From: Chelonoidis abingdonii
Taxonomy: Eukaryota; Chordata; Testudines; Testudinidae
Reading direction: 5' to 3'
DNA: 64,000 nt
Assembly (NCBI RefSeq): GCF_003597395.2
Contig: NC_133790.1
Location: forward strand, 20,612,869-20,676,868
Positions 24,011-36,909 of the stretch are shown here, in pieces. Numbering within the stretch: position 1 is the first letter of the stretch; each line of letters starts with the position of its first letter. Made by a program: the position numbers and the translations under genes. The notes beneath the pieces are model-generated. The model saw only the letters and a list, made by a program, of their open reading frames with translations. It made no database searches and was not told the origin of the DNA.

Positions 24011-25470
24011 ACCCAGGGCCCATGTGCACGTTTCTGCTAAAGTTCAGATTTATTATAAGAAACTATTGTGCTGTAAAGTAACTGACTGTTGGATGGAATA
24101 ACTAAATCCTTTCCAACACACACACACCCATAGTTTTCCATTATACACTAACAATTGGAATCTTGGTCTTGTTGGTGCCCAAGCACTCTGTCAGCTCCAG
24201 TCAGGACAGTGGCTGCAATTTTTGAGTGAAACTTATGTTGTACAGTGCTGGTTCATGTACGCATGAAATATGTTTTTGCTTATACCACCATTGGGTGCCA
24301 ACATCCTTCTTAGAGGGCAACCCTGGCAGTCTTAGGCTGCCAAGAAAAAGTCTTACACAGACCTTGAAATTTTACGTGAATGAACCACTTGAAAGACAAT
24401 AGGCCAAATATATTCCTGGTTGACTTCAGATTTACTAGGTATGAATTTGGCCTTTTATGTATGCGTGCATGCATGGAATATGTCAGTCAAATCTCTGTCC
24501 CCACCCTATATGCCCATTCATCTGCAATTAAAAAACCTTACTATATTCAACTTTCACAGTGGTTTCCTTCAAGCTCCAGTTAAGTGTTATATGGGAATCT
24601 GTCAGTGACTCCCCTTTCATGTACCTTTCAGTTGCTTCTTGCCTCACCATCTGTTTTCTCCTTTATCTCTTATATGTCCCGAACTCTTGCCTTTTCCTTC
24701 TCTCTGACCTTTCTATTCATGCACTCCTTTCCCCACCCATCATATAAGTTACGTGTCTCCTACACTCCGTTTACTAATTTAATCCCTACCTGTCCCCGTT
24801 TTTGTCAGTCCTCCATTCTCACTCCTCTCTCTGTGCTCACTGCCTGTATAAATGTAAGGTGTTTTTTTATTACTAATAGTGTGGCTGGATTTTTTTAATG
24901 TTTGGATAACTTGGACTATCAATAGCATCTTCAGTTGTCTATATTAGTTTCAGAATTTAGGATGCTAATGTATGCAGGAAATGTGTCTTCTGTGTACAGT
25001 CTCACATAAATTAGGTGCATTATGAGTTTCTACATCCTCTCCATCAGAAACCGGACATTGCTAGAGGCACAGTAGACCTTATCTGATCCAGTGTGGCAAT
25101 TATGATTTAAATATAGCTTTTTTTAAATTAATTGGCAGTGGGATTGTAACCATATCCATTAAATACTGAGACTGATTAAATATACACACTAATAACACAG
25201 AAGTGACTTCAGACGTTTGAGTGCTCTCCAGTATTGAATTTTAAATGTATTAAATATTACTGATTTTCTGGTACAAATTCACTTCAGAGTTTGTCAGTGG
25301 AGTTCAACCCCCACTTCTCACACCGTTGTAATAAATCTGTGGACACCTAGGACACCATCGTCCCTTAGAACATTGGCAGCAAAGATAGAACGCCGATCTT
25401 CTTGCTCCAAAAGCACAGGCTTTACTGCATGAACTGGGAATGAATCTCCTTTTACTTTAGTAGTTTAGGG

Positions 25471-26171
25471 CGGGGGTGGACAAACTTTTTGGCCCAAGGG
25501 CCACATCTGGGTATGGAAATTGTATGGTGGGCCATGAATGCTCACAAAATTGGGGGTTGGGGTGTGGGAGGGGATGAGAGCTCCGGATAAGGGTGTGGGC
25601 TGTGGAGTGGGGACAGAAATGAGGATTTCAGGGTGTGGGAGGGGGCTCCAGGCTGGGGCAGTGGAGTGAGGGCTCTGACTGGGGGTCTGGGCTCTGGGGT
25701 GGGTCTGAGGGATGAGGGGTTGGGGGTGCAGGAGGGTACTCTGGGTTGGGACCAAGGGGTTTGGAGACAGAAGCGGGATCAGAACTGGGGCAGGGGGTTG
25801 GAGCATGGGAGCGGATCAGTGGGGCAGGCTCCTGGCATCGCTTACCTCGAGCAGCTCCCGGAAGCAGCAGCATGTCCCACCTCCGACTCCTACACGGCAG
25901 CACAGCCAGGCGGCTCTGTGCACTGCGCCATCCACAGGTGTCGTCCCTGGAGCTCCCATTGGCCATGGTTCCTGGCCAGTGGGAGCTGTAGCGGCAGTGC
26001 TTGGGGTGGGGCAGTGTGCGAAGCCTCATGGCTGCCCCTACATGTAGGGGCTGGAGCAACATGCCATTGTTTCCGGGAGCTGTGCGGAGCCACGGCATGG
26101 AGTGGGGTAAGCCAGATTAAAATGTCTGAAGGGCTGGATGCGGCCCCCAGGCTGTAGTTTGCCCACACCTG
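25471..26171. mobile_element. hAT element (701 bp), GC-rich interior
   Basis: Ends are CGGGGGTGGACAAACTTTTTGGCCC...GTAGTTTGCCCACACCTG (one terminal base changed on the left). A perfect 8-bp duplication gtttaggg lies at 25463-25470 and 26172-26179. G-rich degenerate repeats fill the interior. No transposase is visible. Confidence 0.9.
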
Positions 26172-27142
26172 GTTTAGGGGCTATGAGACTGACAGTTGAC
26201 AGCTTGGGGTCTGTCTAGCCAGTTCATTACAACTTAATCTGAATTAATGAAGATTGTTAAGAACACAAAGGCAGTCTGTAGCTTTAAAAAACTGGAATAT
26301 TATATCCAGCCTATCTATTGGTATGGAATGTGGGAGGGGTTTTATTTTATTTGAGCTGTCTTTCCCTTCCTTGGTGAATTTAAGTCGCACTTCCACCTCT
26401 TGGTTACGTAACTAGTAGCAATGCTTCATATTCCTAGTTGTGCCCTTGGATAAGAGCCCAGCCATTAGTATTGATATTTTATCCTCACTATTAAAGTCCA
26501 AAGGCAAGAGAGCTTCCAGATCAGTCATTTCAACCTGGACTTCAGCGTTATTCACTCTGCTACAGCAATTGATAATCATTGACCTTAGGATAGGCACATT
26601 TTTATTATTTTACAAATATAAATACTCTCTTGTCTCCTCATTTCTTTTACTGTCTTTCAGAGCCTTACACACAGTATTTTCTTTTAATAATTTGGTTTGT
26701 TGAAGCTCGATTCTTCCCAGAGCACTATCTATTAGATTGAACTCAGAGTTTGCCAACAATTCTTTTTAATTTAAAGAGCTTCTTTCTAGTCATAGGAGTT
26801 TGGAACATTCCTGAATTTCATCCTGTTTAATAATAAAGTTCAGCTGAGTATATTAAGCTGTAAGGAGCTTTCTATACAAAGCAGCTCAATTAGAGCACTA
26901 TAACTGTGAATATGAATAAGTAGTCCAGGTGGTGCTTTGATGAATGAATGGTGGATTATGGAAGATAAATACTTACCTGGGGGAAGATTTTATTGTTATG
27001 GTTAATATATATGTGCACAAGAGAGATGCTCTTTTTTTGCATTATGCAAGTGACCACGGTACTTGCATTTTCCATTTAATAAGGTTACATATATGAGCTC
27101 GGTAGGCCATATTTTCTCACCATCTTTCCTTTTTTAATGTAG

Positions 27143-27437
27143 TCCATAGGGGAAATGCCAACAACTCCAAAACATATAAAGGACAATAAAGAGAGCTTCT
27201 TCCCAGCAGCTCCAGCAACGCTGCCTCCTACACCAGCGAATCCAGACACTGTGACTTCTGAAAACCTCCTAAAACTGAACGACCTTCATTCCAAACCCAA
27301 GCCAGCATCCTCTTCCTCCTCCTCTTCTTCCTCAGCATCTTCTTCAGTGCCCCCACCACAGATACCACACAAGGACATCGAGCTGCACCAATGCCAGAGT
27401 GCAGAGACTGCTGCCAGCATGTCTTATATTACGCATG
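27143..27437 (+). CDS. Coding exon, Pro/Ser/Thr-rich, phase 0/1
   Basis: The acceptor is ttttttaatgtag and the donor is CATG|GTAAGT. The frame encodes about 98 residues beginning SIGEMPTTPKHIKDNKESFF. It continues through a proline-rich stretch (PAAPATLPPTPANP), a Leu/Lys segment (ENLLKLNDLHSKPKP) and a run of nine serines broken by alanine, and ends near AASMSYITH. Such sequence is typical of a disordered, phosphorylated linker (several SP/TP-type sites). The last base is the first base of a split codon completed by AG at 42218. The serine run is coded by TCC/TCT triplets and is probably length-variable. Confidence 0.85.
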
Positions 27438-27616
27438 GTAAGTCTGCGCCTAATAAAATGTCTTGACTGTCTCTGATTGACTTGCCCAAGGGAACACAGT
27501 AAGTCAGTGGCAGAATACTGCCACAAGTCACATTTTTTAATCACTAGACCATATGCAAAAGAACACGAGACCACACAAACTTTGAAACTTGTCCCTGGTT
27601 CTGAAAGGGACATATA

Positions 27617-28027
27617 CAGGGCCACCGGGGAGGGGGCAAGTGGGGCAATTTGCCCTGGGCCCCTCAGGGGCCCCGCATGCCCTGGCCCCGCAACGGTCGA
27701 GGTCTTTGGCGGCATTTCGGCGGCGGGGGGCCCTTCAGTGTTGCCAAAGACGTGGAGAGACTGAAGGGCCCCCCACTGCCGAAAGGCCCTGTGAGCCCTG
27801 GCTCAGCGGCGGTCTGGGTCTTCAGCGGTGGGGGGCCCTTCAGTCGCTCCAGGTCTTCGGCAGCATTTCAGTAGTGAGGGGCCCTTCAGTGCTGCCAAAG
27901 ACGCGGAGCAATTGAAGGGCCCCCTGTCGCCGAAGTACCACCAAAGACCCAGACCACCGCTGGGTGAGTACAAGCGCCGCAGCTCCCCTGCTTTGCCCCA
28001 GGCTCCCTGAACCTCTGGGTGGCCCTA
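27617..28027. mobile_element. hAT-type MITE (411 bp)
   Basis: Ends are CAGGGCCACCGGGG...CTCTGGGTGGCCCTA, with a perfect 8-bp duplication gacatata (27609-27616 and 28028-28035). The interior repeats cttcggcgg/ccttcagtg-type units related to those at 15576-15848. It inserted only 180 bp after the exon donor at 27437. Confidence 0.9.
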
Positions 28028-29167
28028 GACATATATTACTAGAACTGATCAAAGAGTTGTCCTCTGTATGTGTATGTAAAATATAAAAGTTCTATAGCTC
28101 ATTGAAAAGGAGGGTTTCTAATTCTGCTGTGGTATAAAATAGGTATTTATTTTCTCAAGTGGTTGACTTAAAGAAATAGTGATGGTTTAAAATTGCTTAG
28201 ACGTTTGAAATGTTAGACATAATACCAGTGGAGATGGATTAGTTAGCAATGTGTATGTGAAGTAGACAAAGGTGCATGATTAATATAACTTACTGTATGT
28301 ATATCACTGCCAAATGTTTGTGTGTGTGTTTGTGTAGAAATGCAGAATGCAGTAAATCCCAAACTTGTACAGTACTAGTAACTTTTTTTCGGGTAGCATC
28401 ATCTTTATGCCACAGATTTTAAAGAGAAACTATTTTATAAGATATTTAGTCATCTGATATGCTATTGGTACTGTTTTGGGGTGTTTATATATATATTTCT
28501 GCGCTGGAAAATGGAGGGTTGGCTTAGTTACAATGGGCCATGGTAACTACAGAATGATAGTTGTGTGAGGTGGAATAAACAGTAGCTGAGAGGACTGGAA
28601 TGATAGAATTACAATATTGGTAGCCCTAATGTAGTTTGATGAGCACAGGGTGCAGATGAGAAGGTCAAAGATGCAAAATACATACAGTTTAGAGTCCATG
28701 GTTGGCATGAGAACATGACTTACAAGGGACTATTTTATGTAGTTGATCCTAGACAGGCAAACAAGATGAGAGAATTGAATGAATCTTCTCACTCTTGCAT
28801 TTTTGGCAACAGGCCATCTGCAGCTTGGTCAGTAGGCAAAGGGAGTGTGATAGGCTAACACCCTCAGCATTACTAACCTCCACAGAGGGTATGAAGCCCG
28901 AGCCCCACTCTGTACTGGCCAGTGGAGCCTAGTGGTGCTCATGTGTGGAAGCATAATGATGCACCCACTTAAAAGGTAGCAGAATTGTTGCTGCAGTGTA
29001 CGCTGTGGAGCCCCAGGGGGAATTCTGTCTGAATCAACCACAATTCTTCCTATGGCTTCTGTTCACAGCCTGGCCCCCTCCAGCTGTACGGATTCCCCCA
29101 ATGTGGGATTGTGCCTTAAGGGCACAATCTAGCCATGAAGGTATGTGACTTTTGTATGAAATATATA

Positions 29168-29312
29168 CAATGCAACCTCAATTACCCAAAATTATCATCT
29201 GAAACAAGATCATGTCTTCAGTGTTTGTTAATTACATTGAAAATTTCCACAGTTATCCAAAATTATTTAGTCCTCTCTTGCATTCAGATAATCAAAATTG
29301 TAGTTTGTAGAT
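29168..29312. repeat. Tigger/mariner-type MITE fragment
   Basis: The left end gcaacctcaattacccaaaattatcatctg and the right end cattcagataatcaaaattgtag form an imperfect inverted pair of the 'aacctcgattatccgaa' kind seen in Tigger-like elements. Boundaries are approximate. Confidence 0.5.
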
Positions 29313-32141
29313 GACTGTTTCACAAATTAATATTTGCATTATGGGCACAATGGTCAAAAGTGCTTAAATCCCTTTTTCAGAAGTGACTTGGCCCCTGTCT
29401 GTATAAAGAAAATAATCAAACTATTTTCAGATAATATTAAAAGTCAGAGACAAATCTACACAAGCCCAATATGTTTACTGTTAAGAATGAAACGTCATAT
29501 GTCCATCCAGGCACTGTAGAATGGAGCAAATCAGAGTAGTGTTAAGGTAGTGCCAGCGTATTGGAGGCTTACTCATTAACAGTCATCATCAATACTTCAT
29601 GAGCTAGTCCCAAACTGGTTTATTTGAAAGAAATTTTGCTTTGTGACTGAGTATTTTTGTGTAGTTTATGCGCACACACCTACTGTACATGATTTTTTTC
29701 CTTATGTAATCAGCCTTGGCAGCTAAATGCACATAATCTTCTGAATACATCAGCAACAAAGAGAAAACCAGGGAGAAATCAATTTTCCCAACGAGTTAAT
29801 CTCTCAGAGAGTACAGGATGAAATTGAAATTTAACATCCACCACTAATAGTCACATTATAATCACCTCCCATTCCTTCTCCACACATCCTGTGGTGGGAG
29901 GGAGAGAAAGTTGCAGTCAGATTTGTCCAGAAATGGAATTATATGGTATTATCGTGGGATGTCGTTCCAGGCTTGTTCAACAGAGAATAATTCAGGTCCA
30001 TCCCTGGAGGAGGAAAAAAAATGAAACCTCTGCCTTTTAAAGTTGTGCTCTCACTGAGCAGAGAGGTAGGAATGACAATGCAGGTTAGAGCTCCCATGTA
30101 CCATTGCTTTACACGTAAAACTCGTAGCATTTCTGACATACTTTCCTCTATCTAATTTTCCAGGCCATCCTGCAGTGATTGGAACATTTATTTTAATCTT
30201 TTGACTCTCTAGGCCTTTCAGGGATTTGTGAGGCTTCTGGTGGCTTCTTTCATGGTTTCTGTACATCTTCCGGTGGTGGGAGAGGGGTGGGTTAGCTGCC
30301 AAAATTATTGCCCTGAAGTCTCCTGTCTGAAGATTAAGAGGCTTTCTCTGTACAGCTCTCATTTCAGTGCTGAGTGCCTGTATCGTTTCCGGCTGTCTGG
30401 ATCTCAGATCCACCTGACAGGTCGTTTCTCTAGCTGAGAGAGACACCAATTACTGCTCTGTCCTTTGCTTCTTTTTTCTTTCTACTCCTCCCCTAGCCAC
30501 ACCCCCACTTTTTAAACAATGATTGCTAAATTCATAAGTTTTACCCTTTCTTTTTGCTCTTTTCTGCCATTATTTCTCCTTTTCTATGTAAAGTGTCTGC
30601 CTCATTTTTCAAGTAATCTTTTTATTTTTCACCCTTTTTCCTTCCTGCCTTTCCTTTTAATTGCCACTTTCATACCCCTACCATGTCTGTTTGTCCATCT
30701 CAGAGGATTCTCTGTCCCCAAGTATTAACTACTGTAATTCTTCATGACTTCATAAAGGAATTACACAACAGTTTTCCAAGCAGTGTTGGTGTCCTGCCAG
30801 TCATTCCCCATGTAAACATTTTAATGAGATCTTGCAACTGATATACAGCAACCAGTACAGAAACTACAGCACAATGAAGTCCAATGACCAGGTGCTAATG
30901 ACAGCATGGAAACTTCCTACATTTAGGTATAAATTCATATAGGGCTGCCAGCCTTCTTAGCTTGGCATAGAATTGACTCAGGGGAGAGCTGTAAAATAGG
31001 TCAAGTAGGATAAACCCTCTCCAGCTCTGTCACACAATTCCAATAGCTGTACTGTTCCATCGCTCTGAAAATCTCACTAGTATGGTTGTTTTTTCCCCAG
31101 ATAGCCTTCCTTTTATTTCCCATTTCTTAATCCAGTGATGATTATTAGAAGGAAAACACTAACATGGGTCCAGGCAAGGAGGTACAGGATAGCAAAAGAG
31201 AATATCCACATCTGGATTTATTCAGAAGTGAGGCTGACTCTGCTTGAAACCAGTATTGCGCTAGATCTGCATATAAAACGGAGGGAGGGGGAAATGGGGT
31301 CCTGTCCCTCTAAATAAGTGCTGAGATTTTTAAAGGGCATTAAAATATAAGGTTAAAATTTTAACTGGTGAAATTCTGCTGTTTTATGATGATTCTTTTG
31401 ACATGCCTTCTGGCCTCCCTGTCTGTCTGCTCCTCCCCCCTCCCACCGCTACCCCTTCCCAGGAACAGCAGCATATCACTGACATTGTATTCTGGTCCCC
31501 ATTCCTTCACAAAGGAATCACAGTGCAGTATATGGAGGAGAGCGGGTCCCCCTGGTGAGACTAGAGCAGAATACACTGAGGATTTTAAGATTTAATTACC
31601 TGCCTTCAGGTGCCTTGTTTTTACTTCTACCTTAGCTGCTGCCTGTTATGGTGATGGTACTCAGTGGTGCAGATAATTATCACTTTTGACTTCCAAATAC
31701 ATGAAATTGTTTTAGTTTGCCATGATGCATTCTTCCTGAAACTTGTAAATGACCCATTTACTCACATGCAAAACAGATTTTTATCAAATATTTAAGCTAT
31801 GACATAACTCTTCCAAAACTAGGAAGTTCAGAGTTAAGACAAATACTCCATCCTTAGTTCTTTCTATAATGTCTAAGTATTGCAACATACATACTGTGTA
31901 AATATCCTGCTTTGATCCCAGATATTTGTCCTGCTTGGACACAATGGAATAAGTTAAGAATGTAGTGATCGTTCTGAAAGTACCTAAGCATTATAATCCT
32001 ATCTGTTGAAATATAGTAAATGAGATGCAGTGATGGTTGAAGAAGGCTGCATAGGGCCCAGGTGATTGAGTAACAATATGATAATAGCTATAGAGAAGGA
32101 ACTGGTACTGGATTTGATTCAGCATGAGCAATAATGGACAG

Positions 32142-32871
32142 TGTCATGGGGTCACCCGCCACAGTGGCACCACCTGCTGAGCATTTTGGGAATTAGATCA
32201 GTCCCAGCAGGTGCATCCTTGGGTAGTGGTGGCTCTCCCATCCCTTCTTCTGCCTGCAAACCAGTTACGACTTCTTTCTCTTGGCGTCTGCTTCATGGCA
32301 CAGCCCTCCAGCTGTGTCACTATCCAGTTCCTCTCTCTCCCGCCGCCCTTTCCGGGGGACTCCTCCAACATGAGTCCAGCCACTCCTTGCAGCAACTCAG
32401 CAGTGCATAGCCGGGCCGCTCCTTCAGCAGCTATTGGGGGAGGGGAGGGCGTGCAGGCCTGCCCACTGCTCCGGGCCCTGGGCCAGGGACCCTGCAAATG
32501 GAAGCTTCCTGCTGCCTCTTCCTTCCAGCACACTGTCTCTATTCCAGAGCCACTTTCCTGTAGCCTCAGTTCCTTCTGCTCCTGCTTCTGGCTCCAGCTT
32601 CTTTTCCCTCTTCCTAGGGCCTCGAGCCTGTAAATCCTGGCAGCCCGCCAAGAGCCCTCTGGGAAGCCAGTTTTCTCCCTGCAGCAGATTCTCTTGTGCT
32701 GGTCTGCAGCTTCCTTTTATATGGGCTGGCTGGGCCCTAATTAGCTGGTCCAGCCTCCACCCAAATTGGCTGTTTCCTCTGCAGCCACACCTTTGGCTGG
32801 CTGCCTGCTGCTCAGCCTTGCTAGGCTGATTGTAGGCCTTGCAGAGCCAGTGCGGATCAGGCGCCCCATCA
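32142..32871. mobile_element. Probable solo LTR (730 bp)
   Basis: It begins TGTCATGGGGTCACCCGCC and ends CAGGCGCCCCATCA, giving TG...CA termini. It contains a TATA-like ttccttttatatgggctgg and a GC/CT-rich body that stands out from the AT-rich intron. The flanks gacag and gaggc do not match well, so the limits or the LTR assignment could be wrong. No protein region is present. Confidence 0.5.
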
Positions 32872-32918
32872 GAGGCAGGAATAGTGAGCTCAAGAGCAGA
32901 AGCTCAAAATAAAGATGG

Positions 32919-32953
32919 TTATAATAATAATAATAATAATAATAATTAATAAT
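32919..32953. repeat. (TAA)n microsatellite
   Basis: About ten ATA/TAA triplets abutting the 3' (tail) end of the inverted SINE, probably grown from its tail. Confidence 0.9.
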
Positions 32954-33143
32954 ATGTGGAAATATACCTATCTCATAGAACTGGAAAAGACCCTGAAAGG
33001 TCATTGAGTCCAGCCCCCTGCCTTCACTAGCAGGACCAAGTACTGATTTTGCCCCAGATCCATAGGTGGCCCCCTCAAGGACTGAGCTCACAACCCTGGG
33101 TTTAGCAGACCAATGCTCAAACCACTGAGCTATCCCTCCCCCC
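32954..33143 (-). repeat. Full-length tRNA-derived SINE with CR1-like tail
   Basis: On the - strand it begins GGGGGGAGGGATAGCTCAGTGG, followed by TTTGAGCATTGGTCTGCTAAACCCAGGGTTGTGAGCTCAGTCC. These are clear A-box (TAGCTCAGTGG) and B-box (GGTTGTGAGCTCAGTCC) pol III promoter elements of a tRNA head. It continues with TTGAGGGGGCCACCTATGGATCTGGGGCAAAATCAGTACTTGGTCC and a tail GACCTTTCAGGGTCTTTCCAGTTCTATGAGATA of CR1 type. This head/tail combination matches the pol III SINEs known from cryptodiran turtles and is the strongest clue to the organism. Confidence 0.9.
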
Positions 33144-33189
33144 GTTGTAGGATAGGAAGTCTTTAACACATGTTAATACAGCATTTAAT

Positions 33190-34400
33190 ATGGCAGGGTG
33201 TGGAATTTTGCTTCCTCACTTCAGAGACCTATCAGGATCATGCTAAGATGGTTTCACTTATATTTCTGAGACGATACCCAGAGAGTCACAATGGGCACTT
33301 GCTCTTCCATCTCCAGAGTTCTCAGAGGGATTCTACCTCCATTTCTGATATCTTTTTTTCAATACAAATCTATATAAAGCAACGAAGAGAGATTGTGAAA
33401 CAGCATGGACTAAAATGCCAGATGTTTACAGAAGACACCCAGCTCTACATCGCCTTCACATCAGATACAAATAGCACAGTCTCCCAGCTGTCCTGAACTT
33501 GGTTGAGTTCAGCAATTGGATGCAGAGCAGCTGATGGAAGCTGAAGCCTGAAACGACTGAGGTGATACAAATGAAGTGGGGACGTACTTCAGAGAACTCA
33601 CAAACTCTCTTAACCTTATCTTCCATTGAGGGCATCTGCCTTCATATTAATACAGTACATAGTGTAAGTGTCATCTTGATTCCTCACTCTTTTTGAATAG
33701 CTGCTGCCACCCAAAATCCCCTTTTTCCATCTGTGGCTGATTAGACGGGACTCCCTTCTGTTTTGTTTGGACTTAGCCACAGTGATCCACAGCAACTTCT
33801 GGGTTTGCTGCTTATAATTTTCTGTACCTGGGGACAAAATGCCAAACTTTGTAAAAGCTACTTTTAGTTCAGAGCATAGCAGTCCATCTGCTCTCCAGTG
33901 CAGAATGCCAAGATCACATGACCCCATTTCTCATTCTCTTCTCTGAATGCTGAATTGAATTTCAAGGTTTCAGTCCTTGTCTTCAAAGCCATTTTTGGGA
34001 CTGGACTGAGTTAACTTGGGGACTTCCTAACCCTGTGTGATCAATGATCTCCATTGACAGCTATGTTCCACTGGAAAATGGAACTGTCAGACCTAAGAAT
34101 GGTACCTGGTTGCAGAGAAGATGGAGCTTTCTCGGTGATTGGCCCAAAAAACTGAAACTTGCTCCTGGAAGAGACCCAGTATGACCATGAATCCTTGTCT
34201 TCCTTCGGAGTGAAATGCAAAACCCAACCCTTCCCATGGCATCACGTTTTTAAAAAATCATTTTTCTTGCATGCCTTCTGGTTTTTAGGAACGTTTTTTC
34301 CTTTATCTCTTTTTTTAAAATATGATGTTGTTTTGGGTAAGCTCTACCAAAGAGATGGGTTTGGCATTTCATTCTGAAGCTGCTGAGATTCATCGTTAAC
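33190..34400 (+). pseudogene. Decayed L2/CR1-superfamily LINE (reverse transcriptase end)
   Basis: The + strand reads FFSIQIYIKQRREIVKQHGLKCQMFTEDTQLYIAF around 33354-33470. This is the L2-type reverse transcriptase block with the YADDTQLY catalytic box changed to FTEDTQLY. Further downstream (33965-34200) come the family's C-terminal motifs in broken frames (tttcagtccttgtcttcaaagcc...; ctggaagagaccc...). Stops and frameshifts interrupt it throughout. The 3' limit is approximate. Confidence 0.7.
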
Positions 34401-35881
34401 AAGATCTCTTCTAGGAGTGAGTTTCAGCTTTGTAGGTAATCTAATTTTAAATCCTTCTTTTTTTTATAAATCCTTGTGTCTTTTTCTTTGTTGTCTTGTC
34501 CCCCTCACTTCCATTTTCCATCTCTTCATCCCTTATTTCCGTTTTTTCTCTTGACCCTTTCCTGTTTTTCCTGAGCTTTCATCTCCATTTTTCGCAAGGT
34601 TTTCTGAAATAGAGTAAGCAGTATGGTATCTGTTCGTTATTGTATATTCCAAGGTGAGATTTTACAGTAGATGGATTTGCTAGTAGGAATAAACCAGGCA
34701 GCTTCTGAGCCAGTCACAAGTAGTCTGTGTTTACTCTTTCTAATCTCTTGCTGCAGCCACCTCCTAAGCTTGGCCTTGGTATACTCACTTCCATTTGTCT
34801 CATCCATTAAGATCCATGCCTTTCATGCAGGTTTTTTTATTCTCTTCACCACAGGTGCACTCTGAGAACAACCTCGCTTTTGAATGTCAGTGGGGTTTTT
34901 CCTGTTTGTGAAGGATCTCTTAATTCCCTCTTGCCTCACATTCAGACAGCACAAGCTGATCACTTGATTGGATACGTTCTCTCCCTTCTCCTCACGACAT
35001 ACCTATATGGATGGAGTACAGGAGATTGAGTTAGTCAGCTTGCATGATACATTAATGCCAAAAACATTTTAGTTCATGTAGTGGCTTTACTCCTTTCTTT
35101 TTCTGATGGCTACCATTTGAATTCCACTTGTATGATATATATTACAAACTCTGTGTCTCCAGAATCTCTTGACAGAATTAAACCTGTGTATGAGCTCTGT
35201 TATGTATATGTATACATACAATTAAAGCAACAAAGATAGACCTACAATATACCAAATCGTGATAAAGATATTGGGATGTATCTTGCTGAGACAGGGTGAC
35301 CTTCTAAGAGGAGTGGGTAGTGAGACATTGCATATGGACTTTTGACTGTACATACATTTCAGATTTATACTATGGAATAGATTTTCAGTTATTGGCCACT
35401 TCTTTTTTGTATGCAGAATTGCAAACATGCATGGACACTAATCTTTGCACGTACCCTTTATGTGGTGTAACACCCTTGTTAACTGAAATGTTAGTAATTG
35501 CACCCAGAAAATCCATTAATGTCAATGGTGGTTTTGAGCGCAAATGCTAACTCTTACATGCATATTGCTGTTATACTATGCAAACAAAATAATAACTGTG
35601 CACATGCAAGTGATAGAAATTTTAGTAGGTGTGATCACCTGCACGTACGCCCATTAACCCAAGTGAAGGCTGAATAGAGGCCGAGATGAAAATCTACTCC
35701 ACTGCTATTGCATAACTTATTTATACAATGCTTTAAAAGTTTTTTTTAACAATTCACCAGTCTAATGGCAACTTTCGCTAACCTCTACTGTGTTTGTTTG
35801 GCTTGGGAACAAGAAAGGATTAAATATTGTCAGAGAAGAGAGAGACTTGCGGCTTTTTCCAGGCAGCTATTAAATTCAAAC

Positions 35882-36105
35882 AATATAAGAACATAATAGC
35901 CATTCTGGGTCAGACCAAAGGCCCATCTAGCCCAGTATCCTGTCTTCCAACAGTGGCCAATCTCAGGTGCCCCAGAGGGGATGAACGGAACAGATAATAA
36001 TCAAGTGATCCATCCCCTGTTGCCCAATCCCAGCTTCTGGCAAATAGAGGCTAGGGATACCATCCCTACCCATCTTGGCTAATAGCCACTGATGGACCTA
36101 TACAT
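35882..36105 (-). mobile_element. CR1 LINE 3' UTR fragment, antisense
   Basis: Reads taagaacataatagccattctgggtcagaccaaaggcccatctagcccagtatcctgtcttccaacagtggccaatctcaggtgcc...ctagggataccatccctacccatcttggctaatagcca, the antisense CR1 3' end. Confidence 0.85.
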
Positions 36106-36135
36106 AACGTACATAAAATTAACGTACATAAAATG
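36106..36135. repeat. 15-bp tandem duplication
   Basis: Two adjacent copies of aacgtacataaaatt-type sequence, with a third partial copy after, at the truncated edge of the CR1 fragment. Confidence 0.8.
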
Positions 36136-36824
36136 TACATAATATTAAACAGCAATGGACTACAAATGAAAAACTGCTGCTGTACTCAAGTAGTGTTGTG
36201 TACAATGTTGTTCTCTCCAAGTTATTAACTACTGTTGAGTCAGATGTTAAGACACTAAAATCAGTTAGCTTACTGTTTTTAAATGGCACTGTAAAGAAAT
36301 CATGGAACTGGACGCCAAACTTCAGTCTTCAACAAATATTTAGAAAGAGATTTAAAAGTTTAATAAAAGAAAAAGGATTTGAGGAACAAAACATTCTTTT
36401 TTTTAGGGTTTCCCCTTCCCCTATGTGCATCTGGGATTCTAAGTATTCATAGACCTAGATATAGATACTCTCACCTTTCCATCAGAGTGCAGTATTCTCT
36501 TCACTATGGTATCTGAGCATCTTCCATTTAATCATATCACAGAACTTTGTTTCAAAACTTTACCTTCTTCCAGGTTTCTCTGAAAGGAATTTTTATCACT
36601 GTGGCTTTGTGCTTCATTGTTTTATCTAGTTTCTTGCATGTTGCACTTCCATTCAAATACTCATTACTTGTCATTCTTGTCACAGTTTGTGCACTGATAT
36701 CGGTCACAATGTTTTTAAGCCCTCTTCCAACTTCCACGCTCTACCTTTTTTTTCTTCTTCATCTGTTCCAATATAACTTTTTCCACTCTGTGTATTTAAG
36801 TGGGTCTTCATGATGAAGACCTAG

Positions 36825-36900
36825 AATCCTAGAGATACAAAAGCCATATTAAGTCATCTAATCCATTTCCCTGCAGGTACAATATTGTTCCCTTTAGAGA
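36825..36900 (-). repeat. CR1-like fragment, antisense
   Basis: Reads cctagaatcctagagatacaaaagccatattaagtcatctaatccatttccctgcaggtacaatattgttccctttag, a diverged CR1 3' segment. Confidence 0.45.
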
Positions 36901-36909
36901 AGCAGCATA

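Larger units (their letters stand above)
528..27142 (+). other. Large first visible intron (26.6 kb)
   Basis: Inferred from phase agreement between exons 453-527 and 27143-27437. It contains the repeats listed separately. I see no gene or recognisable repeat in 528-2130, 2991-4339, 5338-6240, 6850-8180, 8560-9730, 10500-10987, 11116-12100, 12725-13904, 14741-15567, 16050-17951, 22704-23339, 23512-23590, 24010-25462 and 26180-27142. These stretches are AT-rich, with short homopolymers (T tracts near 3600 and 8759; C12 at 14951) and a short CA run near 24117. Further small exons cannot be excluded by eye. Confidence 0.55.

Noticed and set aside
25465..26168. Several ORFs of 80-174 codons on both strands
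   Set aside because: All are inside a GC-rich hAT with a clear 8-bp duplication. They overlap in several frames with no recognisable domain.
27589..28010. ORFs following the Ser-rich exon
   Set aside because: They fall inside a MITE after a good splice donor (CATG|GTAAGT), so they are not a continuation of the exon.
32141..32829. ORFs of 89-142 codons in both orientations
   Set aside because: They are located in the probable LTR and extend into a SINE. Ser/Pro/Leu-rich chance translation.
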